NCBI GenBank assembly: GCA_033297075.1
Contig: MU858068.1
Coordinates: 186,001 to 250,000 of the forward strand
Length of the DNA: 64,000 bases
Direction: 5' to 3'
Origin: Rhypophila decipiens
Lineage: Eukaryota > Ascomycota > Sordariomycetes > Sordariales > Naviculisporaceae
The position numbers and the translations under genes are program-made. The notes under the pieces are model-generated. The model worked only from the letters and a program-made list of their open reading frames with translations, searched no databases and was not told the origin of the DNA. Positions 11,072 to 24,100 of this stretch are shown here, one piece after another; position 1 is the first letter of the stretch, and every line of letters begins with the position of its first letter.

Positions 11072-13046
11072 TTAGCCAGAGCGGGGAGGCAAGCTTTCGC
11101 AGAAGTCCTTGTAGAAACTTGAGCTTCTCTTGCAAGTGTCAGCGAGAAGGTCGAGCTCATGGACTAGCTCGCTCGTTGTGATCCTTTTCTTCGGCTCGGG
11201 TTCTAGCATCCTTTCCTCGATAAGCTCCAGGAACTGCAGCGTATAAGCTGATCTATCCTTGTTCCTTTTAAGCTTGTTGATCCACTCCTTTACCCTTGGT
11301 TTGATGATTGCCTTTTGCTTCTCTTTGTCGATCACGTTACCATCCTTGTCCTTCTTGTAATTCTCGATGGTGAAGAAGGTATCAACCTCAAAGCCGTTGA
11401 TGTCCAACTCCATTCTGAACTCGATAAACTTGTCATTGACGGCTTCCCAGCCCTCGAGGTACCAGGTCAAGAACTCGAGGCACACGCATCCGAACGAGAA
11501 GACATCGGAGACCCGGGAGATCCTGCCGCCGGTCAAGTCAAACTCGGGAGCTTTGTAAGTCGCCGTTCTAGGGACTAATGTGGGATCCACGCCCGAGCGT
11601 GAGTACTTGGAGTTGAGCCGCCCGAGACCGAAGTCTGTTATCACCAGCCAGTCTCTTTCGTTGGGGTCATTACAATCCTCCTCCTCAAACCAGAGGATGT
11701 TTTCGGCCTTCATGTCGCCGTGGCGGCCGTAGAGCTCGGCTTGTTGATCTTTCCCATGGCCTGTGTTGTGTGACTTGCCCATGAGCTTCAGGTGGTGGTC
11801 TCGTTCGTTGTGGAAGAGCATGAGACCTTTTGCAAGGCAGGAGACCTGTTGTGACATCCAAAGCGCCCTGGGTATACGCTGCGATCTCTGCTGGTGTTCC
11901 TTCCAAAAGAGCCAGAGGTCGCCTTGGGCGCATGGGAACATGAAGTAGTACTTCGTCCCTTGTGCCTGCCTAATCTCGAAAGTGACCACCACTTTGATCA
12001 AGTGTTTGCTCCCTTGGTCTTGAACCCTCATCAATGAGGCTAGTTCGGCGCTGAAGGTTTCGCTGTCCTTCGAGTGCAGTTCTTTCAAAGCAAATTGCCG
12101 AGGCCCGCGTTTCCGATTCCAGGACTATAAGTTAATGGTTTCATATCAGCATGGACCTGGTACAGTGGGGACATGTTTCCGGGATAAAAGAAAGGCTGGG
12201 TAGACTTACTCCTAAATCAGACTCAGGGAAGTCGTAGTGACCCTCGTCCAATTCCACAATTCGAACCTCGCTGAACCCACTGACGATGGCGCCCTGTTCA
12301 TTTTCTGTCTCAGGCTTTTGATGTGCCGTCGGTGCATCTGGGGAGCTGAGTCTCTCGCGCGTCTTTTTGATGGGCAGAACATCGTTGTCTTCCAAGATAT
12401 AATGGCTGTGGTGACCAGTGAGGCGTGTGAAGTATGGGGATTTGACAGCATAGCTCCACTGGGAAATCTTGCGTCGCTTTTTGTCCCCCCAGGCGTCAAT
12501 TGTCGGATGCCTATGGCCCTGCATGCGACACGGCGGAGGATTCTTGTTCTTCTCACACACTCGGATTGGGAGGCACTGATCCGATACACCCTCCCCACAT
12601 AGGATCAAGAGTTGTTCTTGCATGCCGTTCCTGAGCAGGATGACGAGCAGTTTCCAGCGTTGCTGCTCGGGATTGTCTGGGAAGCAAATGCTGTCTCGTA
12701 GCTTTTCTTTCTCGGCAGCCGACAGAGCTTTGCAACATGTCAAAAGCTGCACGACTTGGAGGACACGATTCGGCGTGACGATGCCTCCAAGTTTGTCCCG
12801 CGGGAGAAAGAAGTTGTAGCCTCCGGTGGGATAGTGTTCCCAGATCTTTTCCAGCTCACACTTGATGTCCGAGATGACTGTATCATCTTTGTGTTCGCGG
12901 CAGCTCGAGTGGTCTGATATTTCCGGAGGAGGTTTGGAAGATGCTCTCTGGTAGACCCTCGGATATTGGCTCTCTCCCCGATCCAGACAAATGGTGACAC
13001 TTTTGTCATAAAGTCCTAACTGGCGATCTTTACTCGTAGAGTGCAT
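11072..13046 (-). CDS. Non-RD protein kinase A with family-specific N-terminal domain
   Basis: Predicted 629-residue Ser/Thr-like kinase. Exon 1 is 13046-12210 and exon 2 is 12124-11072; the intron has a GTAAGT donor, a TATAG acceptor and phase 0. I chose ATG at 13046 because frames further upstream begin without ATG. The kinase domain fills the C-terminal half: ALKEL (ATP Lys, about residue 290), HGDMKAENIL (catalytic loop, Gly replacing the Arg of HRD), TDFGLGR and YKAPEF, with a long insert near 11780 between the lobes. The N-terminal 280 residues contain FFLPRDKL, a helical stretch, a GVSDQCLPI motif and a later ISQW...SPYF motif. All of these recur in the kinases at 56619 and 59698. It is therefore one member of a local paralogous family; pathway unknown, and active catalysis is plausible. 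Confidence 0.85.
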
Positions 13047-15139
13047 GACGATTCGGGTGCGGGAATTCAGGATGTTCAGGCTGTGGGAGGGGATGATGAA
13101 AAACAAGTAGCAACGGGGAAGAATAATCTTTTACGGAGTAAAAGTGACCAGAAGCTCGATATGCAGTTTGCGAGCTATGATATCAACATAATTGCATAAA
13201 GGCTGCGCAAGGAAATTGGACAAAGATGGGCCGAGATTGAGTGACGAATTTGCTTTATGTATGTGTATCCTTATCCCTCGGCCACTCGTGACTGCCTTGA
13301 CCAAGCAACTTACCCCGAACCTCATTGATGCATCAGGCTTTACGCTGGGCAGGATGCCGGCTCCGTGGCAGCGATACGCATGTCAATCCATCTAACCTAT
13401 TATTCGTCCCACACCTTTTGGTTGCTAACCGCCCCATTTCCAACCGGTTTCTGCGGTCGTGGTGTTCTGGTGTGGCTGCCTTCAGTTGCCTGACCAGTCC
13501 TGCAAGCCACACCACGACCCTGCGTCTGCTTCCGGTAGTAAACTGGGATTTGTCCCGCGACCACGAGGTACCTCCATTAGAGGCTGAAATAGACAGGATT
13601 AGCATGGTGCCTCAACCGTCTAGCATTGCCTAGGTCTCGAGAGGAAGATTCCGCATACCTTGACCGAAGACTAGAGAGCGTATTTGTGGTAGGCAGGATC
13701 ATGTGTCTTGTCCCTGTTCCTTCAAGAGCGGCCATGGGCCATGAGTGAAGATGTCGAGGGGTGCGTGATTCGTGGGCGGCTCTTCTTGACCAGCGCCCCG
13801 CAAGGCAGTGACAGGAGGGCAAAGAAAGGGGGAGAGAGTTCAATCCGTGTCAAAGATTGCCCTGACCATCATCGCAATGCCTTTTTGCAACAAATGCTTT
13901 CATCTCGGCTGGTCGGTGAGATCCTGGCAAGAAATGATAAGGTATAGCACAAAGGGTACAGTTCTATGGTAGGAATACCACCTTAGGAAAGGAACTTCAA
14001 AGTGTAGTGGTGCGGAGGTTGAGTGGAAAAGGAGGTGTGCTTTGGTACATGTGGTTGGGGGCTATCACAATCAAAAACAAACAGTACTGTCCCCTTTCCG
14101 TTCAGCAGCGGACACTCATCTCGCCCGGTTACACCGTGACGGCTTTAAGGATCACCTTGTGGGACGCAAATGGTCCGCTTCCGCTGCAAATCTGCACGAT
14201 TAGGAGCCTGCAGGCGTAATGCGCTGTGGGCAAAATCAGGGGCTGAATTCTGACTTGCGCACCTGCACGATCCATCTCAGAGCCCGGCTTTTTATTGGTC
14301 AGGTCGTTCACCGATGGCTGGAGGACAGTCGACGGTATCTCATGGTAACTCAAGGTGGTTTTAAATCCGACGAGTCTCAGAACCGGTCGCGGCGGGTGGT
14401 CGTCACAAAATGTTTGGCTGGCTTCTAAGTTTCCGGGCCACAAGGCTTTCTTCAGAAAATCATGAACGAGAAGAGATACATTTCCTGGTGATGTGCTATT
14501 TTTATAAGCCAATCAAGTACTTTCAGTTTTTGCATCGCAAGTTAAATACAATCGTGGTCCCACTTCAACGATGCTGCGTGTAATTGCACCCTTGAGACAT
14601 TTACAACAGTATGTTCCTCAACCTATAATTTCAGCGCCTTTTATTTAGTATTGTTCTACACGCACACGCAGCGGACGAGGATTCGATAGAGCCTAGCACC
14701 AAAACACAGAGCTCAACCTTGTGGAAAGTTGCCCAGAAACAATTAGTCCATGGCCCAACAAAGTCAGAAACAGAATGGCTGGGGGGCGGGGCGGGGGGCG
14801 AGAAACAAAAAACTTTTCCAAAGATCAACACCTACTGATGTTCTCCTATAAAAACCGGCCTGTCTTGACATGATTCTCTTTCTTTTTTCCTTTTTTCCTT
14901 TTTTCCTTTTTTCCTTTTTTCCTTGCCAGGGTCTCAACCAACTTCCAGCTATCCCTGGTCCCCTGCCCATGCATATTGCATTGTTTACTTTCCCCCTTCT
15001 CGGAGCATACTGGTCTGCAAGCTTGGGCCTTAGACTCTCCATTCGCCACTTAAACACCTGAACGTCGCACGATTTTGTTCTTGTTGAACTAAACCAAACC
15101 ATACACCGTATATCGACTTCAAGTTCCCAGCCCGGGGAA
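13047..15139. other. Intergenic
   Basis: About 2.1 kb without supported genes. Short open frames overlap in several registers. The right part holds a pyrimidine tandem repeat and the probable promoter of the gene at 15140. Confidence 0.55.
14883..14922 (+). repeat. Polypyrimidine tandem repeat (TTTTTTCC)5
   Basis: Five perfect copies of an 8-base T6C2 unit, embedded in a longer CT-rich stretch, about 220 bases upstream of the small gene at 15140. CT-rich tracts are common just upstream of transcription starts in filamentous fungi. The perfect periodicity marks it as a microsatellite that may vary in length. Confidence 0.85.
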
Positions 15140-15490
15140 ATGGCACACGCAGACACGAACCACAGGCCTTCCTTGACCCACCCTGTTACCATGCTCTTGG
15201 GTCCTAAATTCCCTCAGCCAATTGTCTCTGCTATACAGAACGCACAGACTCCGAGCGAAGGAAATGGGGTCGAGATCGTTCTGCATTCAAATATTGTCAG
15301 CGGCAAGGAGCTGAAGCGAGCTCTGGATGACATGTTTCCAAATCCTCAAGAATACTATGTCCAGGTGAGTGTGATTTGCCTCTCGTCGGAATCAGACACA
15401 GCTAACCGAGAATAGTTACGGCGTGATCGATACCGGATCACACTGCCAAATCACAACAAGGACGATATTCAGCGATATGTGACTAAGTAG
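15140..15490 (+). CDS. Small hypothetical protein, RRDRY family
   Basis: Predicted 99-residue protein. Exon 1 is 15140-15364 and exon 2 is 15416-15490, around a 51-bp intron (GTGAGT...GAATAG, with GCTAAC as branch site). There is no secretion signal. The N-terminal part contains a proline-bearing LLGPKFPQPIV segment; the C-terminal part is YYVQLRRDRYRITLP followed by a short acidic/basic helix. It is the partner of the 84-residue gene at 10419: same RDR[YW] core, same intron position and same general size, although the N-termini have diverged. Function unknown. Confidence 0.65.
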
Positions 15491-16497
15491 GTGACCGTCT
15501 GGCATACCAGCGAAGTGCCCTTGGTCGGTTTATCAGGCAATGGGTGTAGTTGCATATACGGAAATCGGTTTTCGTATTACGCAAACTACTGGCTTCTTTG
15601 CTGTTACCAAAACTTTCAAGACTCTTGATATTTTGAGGTATTCTTGTTTGAATGGGTGCCATTTAGCCTCTACGAATGCTGACGGATAAGATGGCCTCCA
15701 ATTCCCTATCATAAGGCTGAACGGAGCATTATTCGGGGCTCACCTTCCACCCAGGACATCTGTTGGTCTAGAGTTATATTAGGACAATGTTTCGAGATAC
15801 GCGATAAGGTCAATAATAAAGCCAGTTACCCACATGCCATCCTCAAATAATGGATACACCGTGAACGGTGAAACCGCCCTACCTTCTTCATATATTCAGT
15901 TTCAATCCTTCCGCGGTTGTCATCACATCGTTTTGATGAGCCATGGGAATTCTAAAGATACAGGCGTAGTTCTTTAGGTAAAATGTAAGCGTAGCTAGTA
16001 GTCCTCTCTCTTGCCAACTTCCAAGCCCAATCCATGGGCTTGGACCCGCAGCCTTGTCATCGTTAAGTTCCTTACCTCACCTCTCTAATTTCACTTCGAA
16101 TGAGATATGCAGAGCTTTGTTCAGGTAGCGTTACTTTTCTTCCGAAGAAACCATTTTTCTATGAGTTCGCCACAAGTTTTGACGTTTCCAACGATTCTGT
16201 GAGTCGTGGAAATCTGGCGATGACCTCATTATCATCCCGTTTACAGACGTACAAGCCCCACTTTTCGAACAAGAACAATACGTCATGACTTTCCTTCCCT
16301 AATAACTTCACACTGTTAGTTTTATCGTGAACCCTCAAAGAAAGATCCACGACTTTCTCCGCTCTCTGATCAGTATAACATCGCCTTTTCCTTGTTCAAG
16401 TCTATCGTTCAATTGCTCCTCTCAATCCAGAACAGCAACAACAACCACGCCAGTCATCACATACAATCCTTACTTGAAAACAAAGGCATTAAACAAG
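15491..16497. other. Intergenic
   Basis: About 1 kb. No supported feature. The right end contains a CA/AAC-rich leader for the next gene. Confidence 0.55.
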
Positions 16498-17289
16498 ATG
16501 GCGCACCGAAGCACAACACCAGGCCGGGTGACTTCCCAGCTGCCCCTGTCCACAGTTCTAGGTCTAGGCTTGGCTTCAGGCCTTCTCGGAGCCTCCGTGT
16601 AAGTCAGCTTCCTCGCGTTTACACTACCTCTACCTCCACAAGCTCAGGGCTAAGTTACATCAAAAGAGTCAAACGGGCAGGCATCTCGGGACTAACCAGC
16701 TGAAAATAGCATGACTCTCTCCCAAACGACCGAGCAATCCCTCATCACAAATCGACCAAACTCGTACGTCCCAGCGCGCACTCTGGAGAGAGTCTTGGGT
16801 ATCAGGGCTGCCTCAGATTCCCAGCTCTGGGGTCTCAACATGGCCATGCACTACGGCCAGGGCGCCGTGGCGGGCATGATTCGCGCCTACATGTCCTGGC
16901 GTGGGGTGCGCGGTCCCTTTGCCGACCTCATGTTTGTCGGAGTGAGGCTGTTTATCGACCAGAGTCTGGAGAATTGGACTGGCGTTGGGGCACTTCCTTG
17001 GTATGTTTGTTTACTACTCGTCATTCCTTCCGATCTTGACCCGTCTGGCATGGCCATCCTTTCAACCGTCCCCTTATTGTCTGCCGAAGCACGATGCTCC
17101 ACATGGTTGAGGTGTACTAGAATGTGACGGGATGGTGGTTATGACCATGGGGCGAGCGTGAGTGATCCTGAGACTGACATCGATTGCACTTCTAGGACAT
17201 GGCCGGTTGAGGAGCAGATTCTCGACATTGTCCACAAGACGCTATTTGCGGTTGCAACGGGGTATGTCTTGGACAAATGGATTGCCTGA
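16498..17289 (+). CDS. Conserved-looking small membrane-associated hypothetical protein
   Basis: Predicted 161-residue protein. Exons 16498-16598, 16710-17000 and 17196-17289 join in frame (GTAAGT, GTATGT donors; AATAG, TCTAG acceptors). The N-terminus carries a Leu/Gly-rich hydrophobic segment (LPLSTVLGLGLASGLLGAS), probably a membrane anchor. It is followed by a YVPARTLERVLG segment, HYGQGAVAGMIRAYMSW, and an amphipathic FADLMFVGVRLFID. The spliced C-terminus reads TWPVEEQILDIVHK and ends in LDKWIA. The second intron is long (195 bp) compared with its neighbours. I recognise no named domain; the alternation of hydrophobic segments suggests a small organellar or endomembrane protein. Confidence 0.7.
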
Positions 17290-18531
17290 ACTCGGGATCT
17301 GTGAGCCTGGAAACCGCCGTTGACCGGGAGTTGCCGCCCAAGCAGGCATATAGCAACTTCTCCGTCCCCCAGGCTTCAATGCCATATGGGTAAACACAAA
17401 CATCCGTGGTAACATACGCTGCGAGAGAAAGGTGGATGGCAACTTAAGCTTACCGCAGCAAAGAATTCACCGAGTTGTTAGTAACAAATCCTGGCCTGAG
17501 TTGAGGCCTTTGAAAATGGATATCGGTGAACCAAAGGTTTGCACCTCGTTGAAAATCAAGTTGGGCTTGTTTCTGTATGTTTGAGTAGATCAACAGTCTT
17601 TGAAACTCACCTATGTCCTAATGTTAACAAGTTAACTCAGCCCGTTAGACAAGTAGCTCATAATTATCAGACCACTACTATGGAACATATGGCATCAAAG
17701 CTCGCAATGTAGATAAACATGGTATATACCGAGTAACGGGTAGTGGGCTGTATATAGACTTTGCGTAGGACATCTCCAGGAATAAAAGGAATGGGTCAAG
17801 GAATTTTAAAAAGTAATAAATAGACTTGGCAAAAAGCAAAATCCTATGCTGTGAGTTGTTTCTTGCGTCAAGAGGGAATCGAACCCCCCCCTCAACCTTG
17901 GAAGGGTTGAATCCTAACCACTAGACCATTGACGCCTGACTCGCTTGTTTCTTGGTTAAGAAACTGGTAGATCCTACCCATGGATGGAGAAGGAACTCCA
18001 CGGTGGCTGCCGGTGGAATCGGGTTTGATCCACTCTTCCGGATTTTCTTTGGAATAAGTACCAGCACCTCCTCAATGATATTTGGGTTCAGTAGTACTTA
18101 TTTCTGACGAGCAGCTTGAAGAGGAACCCCATACCTCAGGCATTGTTAGTGATTACCTGAGACATGGTTGCAGCCTTTAAACAGTAATATCAGGAACCTC
18201 ATAAGGCATTGTTAATCTGTAAAATCCTGGGAGGTGTTAACCCTAAATTTATGAGATCGTCGAATCGTGCTGAGGAGAGAATATGTGAACCAAAGAGAAA
18301 AGCCAAAGCTATGTCCCTCTGCCATCGAAACGCCGTGCCCATGCAAACTACCAGAAGACGGCAAATGAACAACCATATATACAGACAAACAGAAGATCAC
18401 AAGACAAGTGCGGTCTGCATGTCGCTTTCCCTCGCTTGCTCTCCCTTGAACAGACAGTCAAACTCCAGATAATGCAATTTCGCCATCAAAAAGCACGCCT
18501 TTTTATTATAACTTGCTCTTACTTCACAAAC
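17290..18531. other. Intergenic with tRNA gene
   Basis: About 1.2 kb. Apart from the tRNA-Gly no feature is supported. AT-rich on the left side of the tRNA. Confidence 0.55.
17865..17935 (-). tRNA. tRNA-Gly (anticodon UCC), intronless
   Basis: The 71-nt minus-strand sequence folds as a cloverleaf. The acceptor stem GCGTCAA pairs with TTGACGC, the D arm GTCT pairs with GGAT (two G-U pairs), and the anticodon stem CAACC/GGTTG is perfect around a CTTCCAA loop. The T arm is GGGGG/CCCTC with one G-U and a TTCGATT loop. Internal A and B boxes are intact. It is nearly identical to the copy at 40735. Confidence 0.95.
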
Positions 18532-19084
18532 TTAAAGCCGTATAGAAACATCCAAGCAGTCAATCCTCCACTCTCTCCTCCCAAGCAAGCTTCGTAGCCA
18601 CTCGAGACCTAAGCCGGTCCATTCGACCCTTGTCTTGGCGATCTGCTCCGTTGCAGTTGTTGCGAACGCACCCACAGTGGTGTTCAGCATCTCGGCAACG
18701 ACAGCCGTAGCTGTGGCATTGACATCCTCCGTCGCTGTCAGGTTCCTCGCCCCTGTCGTTGTCCCCTTCCACGCGTCAGGGATGGGCAGATATATGTAGC
18801 TACCGCCTGGTCGGGGTTCGAACCAGTTGCCGCTGAAGTCGAAGAAACATCGGTCTGACCAGTTGCACGAGGTCAAGAACAGTACGAGGAGGAGGATGGA
18901 GCAGTAGATGCACGGCCGGTTGAGGAAATAGGTGCAGACGAAGAAGAGGAATATGAAGGCTGGCGAGGCGTTGGTAGGGATGAAGAGCAGGGGTAGCCAG
19001 CTATGATCAGAAACAGCCGGTTAGCTTTGTTATCTCACGAAAGGGGCAACAGAGAGAAGCGACGTACCTTCGCAGGCAAAACAT
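18532..19084 (-). CDS. Small two-pass membrane protein, hypothetical
   Basis: Predicted 161-residue protein. A 17-base first exon (19084-19068) is joined to 19000-18532 across a 67-bp intron (GTACGT...CATAG, with GCTAAC). The start is the only ATG compatible with this splice. The N-terminal 50 residues are two strongly hydrophobic stretches (WLPLLFIPTNAS, AFIFLFFVCTYFL, then ILLLVLFLTSC). These are followed by a soluble tail with several N-x-T sites (NLTA, NATA, NTTV) and an amphipathic C-terminal helix. The tail sequons suggest a lumenal or outside location. No recognised domain. Confidence 0.65.
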
Positions 19085-21136
19085 GGCGGGCAAACCAAGT
19101 GCTAACAGTGCTATCCAGTGACGCACGCGACAGGGAGTTGCGCAATGACGAAAGTCGAGCGTGCTTCGGGCGCAGGAAACGCGGATTGCGTCGGAGCACA
19201 AATATAATTGTGTTCAGGGGATCCCAAAGAACCGGGTATGCGCGCGAGATCAAAGCACGAGAAAATAAGACAGCGGAGTCGATGCGATTGACAACCGGAG
19301 ATCGGGTATCGGGTATCGTGTATCGTGTGACTTTTGCAGGATTTTGTTGGAACAGAAGACTCTATTGTCGTCGCCGATCGCTACAAGTTGACAAAAGTAC
19401 AAGTTAAATCAACACAGAAAGAAGACAACGCCTGGCGAGAGAAACCGTCTCGTTTCGTTTGCGGTTGAAGGTATGAAGGTCTCGGGTGTGACGCTGGAGG
19501 GGATTCTAGAATTCTAGGTAGAATTCCAAGCATTTGAGGTGATGAATGGAACCAATTCGGTCGTGATTTACCGACAAGCCAAGTCCAAGGCCCAGAGGCT
19601 CAGGGATCATGACACAGCGAGCGGCGAGTTGCAAAAGCCCCAGAGGCCGAGATGCCAAGGCCCCTGAAACCCGCGTTCAGAGGGGGAGGACCTTGCTGTG
19701 ATTATGTAATATGGCCAGGATTGAGAGCGTTAAAGTTTCGGAGAAAAGCCCAGACTCCACTCCAGATCGCAAGAGTGGACAGTGGCACGACTGGATAGCT
19801 CCGCTGGTCGGCTCGGGCAGGTGCATCCATCGTCAGTTTGTGCCATGTAGCTGGACTCCGATATTCATTGTGAATTTGATACTTGACAGAATACCAAGGC
19901 AAGCCCAAGATCTTTCGTCCTCGACCCCTTTTCTGGTGGTTTGGATCAAACGACAAATTGCGAAATACCCTTACACACAAGTTCAGTCCCGCGCTTGTCA
20001 CCGCTTCCATCCCATGTGAGGCCGTCAGATTTGTTGTTCATCCATCCATCGCTACTACCACTTGTTAGTATTTGCGGTGGTTGGCGCAAACCTTAAAGCT
20101 CCACTTTCTGGCTTCTTCAAGAGCACCAACACACCCTTGCCTCTGCAGTGGTTCGTCGAGTTCGTCGACCACTCACTCACGACAGTCGAGCTTGTTTTCC
20201 CGCTGCAACTCCGTGCTGCACCTCGTTGGGTTGCAGGCCTTCTAGGAGTTACGCGCATTTCCTTTTCTGCCTGTATTTCCCCATAAACGCCAGCTTTGCA
20301 GATATCATCATATACAGTCACAGTAGACTCTAATCGCCAAATCGCCTCCCGAAAAGCTCCGAGCTCTTGATAAAACCAACAGCCTCAAAATCAACGATTG
20401 GGCACACCGCCTCCTGACAAAGTCCAAGTGCGGTTGCTTTCCCCCACCCGCGTCTCGGTTTGCCCCGCGCTGTGCGTACACGTGTAGACGCTAAGTGGCA
20501 CGGGCCAAGTAGACTAACCTGAACCCCTGTCAGGCCACTCCCGGAGCCCAATCCCAGCTTCCGCTGCTGCTCCTTTCCCAGCCTCAAGACTTCCCGCCAA
20601 TATTTTTTTCTGACGCATTCGTTCGTTGGTCAAACAGGAGCAGAGCAAATCTCTGCAGCTCCTTCTCCATCTGTGCACGACAAATCGATTCTGCGATTCT
20701 TTTCCCTTCCTCACTGCTGCTTCTTTCTCATCTCGAGCGAGTGCTGCAGCTGAGGCGAAAAACGTCTCTCCCATATTGTTGCGCATTGCTATTTTTGTTT
20801 TTGCGTCCGCCAAGTTTGTCAAACGGCGACATTTGTTTTTACGGTGCAAGCTCTCGTCGGGTTCTCCAACAACGACCACCTCTGACGACGGCATTAATTT
20901 TCTCCATTTCCACCCACCTCTTGGTGCTTGTGCGTAGTCGGACTGTTGCAGCGTTTTGGAGCCATCTAGGTAGCTTCTCTTTGCTCCTGCAACCTCCCAC
21001 ATCACAGCGTCATTGACGAGGAACGGCCGAAAACTGCGATCTAGTCCTCCGCCATTCTCCAACCCAAGCGACCGAGTTGATCGTCTGTCGCCCAAGACAC
21101 TGGAACGTGTCTTGAGAGCCCCCGGTCTTCGCCGAC
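19085..21136. other. Divergent intergenic region, long promoter and leader of Ge-1/EDC4
   Basis: Two kilobases between oppositely oriented genes. 20590-21060 is C/T-rich and contains many TTC/CTT runs, as expected for a long 5' leader. No coding gene is supported; the open frames here are short and conflict. Confidence 0.55.
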
Positions 21137-24100
21137 ATGTCGTACAACAACATGCCGGGCGGTAATGGAACCGGCTCGGGCGACGCCGATAATATCGAGT
21201 CGCTCCTGGCCCAGCTCCGTCGCCAGTCTTCTCCAAGCCCCGGTCCCGGTGCTGGAAACAGCAATGCCGGCCCCGACCTCCTTTCCCAGTTCAGCATGAA
21301 CAACCACAATCATTCCAATAACCAAGCAAACCAGTCATACTATGGTCATGGTCATCACGCTGCCGGCAATGATGGATCGCCCAGCCTTAGCGGCAACTTT
21401 CAGCACGTAATGGACTCTCCCGCCTTTCTCCCCGAAGCTCCGACGCCCCCCGTCCATGGCTTCAATCACTCACAGTTTCCTCCAAGCATTATGAACCCTA
21501 TTGGGACTGGCCGTGTCCCTCCCGGCGCTGTGGCTGGAGGCTCGGGCGGTGGTGATCAGACCGCCCACCTCTTGAACCTCCTCAAGTTTAGTGGACAAGG
21601 CGGTCATCAAAATCATGCCCAGCACCAGGCGGCGCCTCATATGAGCTTTCCTCAGGCACCGATTGCGCCTCCCGTCATCCATGCTCCCGCCCCGATGTCC
21701 TCGGACCCCAGTGGTCTCCTTGCTGCTCTGATGAAAGGAGCAGTCCAAGCCGACGCACCCAAGCCCGAGCCGCCTTCGACAACATCGTGGAACCCGGCAT
21801 CGCCGCCCAACGACACTCAGCAGTACCTCTTGAATCTCCTCAACAGGCCCAAGCCGAGCCAGAACGATGCGAGTGAACACGCAGAATCTGGCAACCTCTT
21901 GACGCCTCCACCTGCTGATGATGGTCATGATCTTGATGGGTCGATTGGCGGCCGGTCGGCTGAGCAGACGTTGGTGGGAACCTTCCCCTCCCGATCCGAG
22001 TTTGACTTTGAGCCCAAGAATCTCGAGTCGCCGCCTCCCAAGTTTGGTTCGACACCTCATTCACAGCATTCACAGCCTGTTTCGATCTCGAAAGGTGGTG
22101 TATTTGGCAACTACATGGGTCATTTGGACGATGTCTCCGGATCGTCGCCCATTCAACGAACACCCAAAACCTCAACGACGCCTGGCGCCTCCGGCACAAC
22201 TGCGGGGGCCACTCAGTCCTCAGCCGCGCCTTTCCAGATCTTGAGAAAGCCCGACTCTGCGCAGTCTATCCATAGTCACGATCAGAAGCGCCCACTTAGC
22301 GACCGCGGTGCTAGAGACAGCCCGGAGCATACCCGGCGCAAGCTTGATCACCCGTCTTCTCCTCTTTCGCACATGAGCGCACCTCGCCCCCCTCGCGCAG
22401 CCGTGTCTCCTCTTTCCGACACGAGCGTCGAGATTTCACGTGCTACGCCTGCCGACAGCCAAGAACCGGCCGAGACCAAGCGGCACAAGGAGAGCGTGGC
22501 CGAAGCCGTTAGCGGAATTGCGGAGCAGGCAGATAGGGAGGCCGATGAGGCCCTGGCGCGCGCTCAAGACAACCAAGCTCATGCCGAAATTGCCGAGGAT
22601 CTCGAGCAGATGATGAATGCTGAAACCGACGCCGAGTTTGCGCAGTCGGCCCAGGTCGCTGCCCAGGCGATCAAGAAGGAACTCGAGAAGGAGGAGAATA
22701 AGGATCTCCTCGAAGCTACTCTTGATCCCGAAGTTGCCAAGGAGGTTCGTGACATCGTCGACGAAGCGGCTTATTCCGGCGGCCAAGGCCCTGTTGCTGA
22801 TAGCTGGGAAAGTGCCGAAGCGGATGAGAACGCAGCTCCCGATGAAGCTGTGGCTCCCGTCAAGGTTTACAACTTTCCAATGAAGCCCTGGATCACTATC
22901 AGCGTTCAGGATTCCGAGGATGCCCGCCCAGTCTTCCGCGAGGAGGCTATACTCGACATCGCTCGGCTCAAGAAGGACTTTGACCAGATTGATCGCAACC
23001 TCGTTTCGGCCTCGGAGTCGTACATGGCCTATGGTATGTCCAAGGCTGGTGGGCTGCGAGTCATTCGACAAGAGGACGGCAAGGACGCCAAGTTGTTCAC
23101 AGACACCAAGGACCGCATTTTCAACGTGGCCATCTCCACGTCGCCTTCCAATCTGAACCTCAAGCCCAAGGAAGCCATCATCGGAACCGGTGTCAGCGGT
23201 ACGGTCTACTGGGTTCAGCTGAAGAATGGAGACCGTGACCATCTCGAGGATGCCCACCCGGAGCAATACGGCTTCGCTCTTCCTCCCATGTCCACACAGG
23301 AGGGCGGTGATGCGCCGGGCGGGGTGCTCAAAACACGCGCTCGAGCCTCGTCGATGCATCCCGACTTCTTCGCCGTGGGACGTGGAAAGTCCATCAACAT
23401 CATCTGGCCGTCGTTCATCTTCGAGAACAACCTTTTCAAGAATGCGCACGACAGAGTTGTCGACACGGAGCGGCTGTTGAAGCAGTGTTCTCTCAAGATC
23501 AACACTGGCAAGGCCGGCAAGGACTTTACCTTCAGCCCAGACGACACTCTGATGGTCTCGCTCGATAAGTCGGGCCGAGTCAAGTTCTGGGATGTTCGCG
23601 ACTTGGTTGCTGTCAAGGCGGACTGTGATCCTCTCCATCCCGTCCCGCAGAATACGTCTCTGGAGGTTAAGGAGCCGCTGATGACGCTTACGACGACGCC
23701 CGAAGGAGAGAAGGCATGGCCCACCTCGGTATTGTTGCTGGATAAGTACCGGCCGTACCAGAAGCGTGCGGCCTTGCGCTACATGATTGTCGGCATGAAG
23801 CAAAACCACACGCTCCAGCTTTGGGACCTTGCTCTGGGTAAACCGGTGCAAGAGTTCAACTTTCCGCACAACAAGGAGTCGGACGCCGTGTGCAGCGTCA
23901 TGTACCATGCGCCCTCCAGCATGATCGTCGTTGGTCACCCGACCCGGAACTCGATCTACTTCCTCCATCTTTCGGCGCCCAAGTACTCGCTCAAGAACCT
24001 CTCGCAGGTTGAGTATATCCAGCGTCTCATCTCTCAGGATTCGTCCATCCCCCAGCCAGAGTCTACTGCCGTGATTAGTGGTATTCGGGAGTATTCTTTC

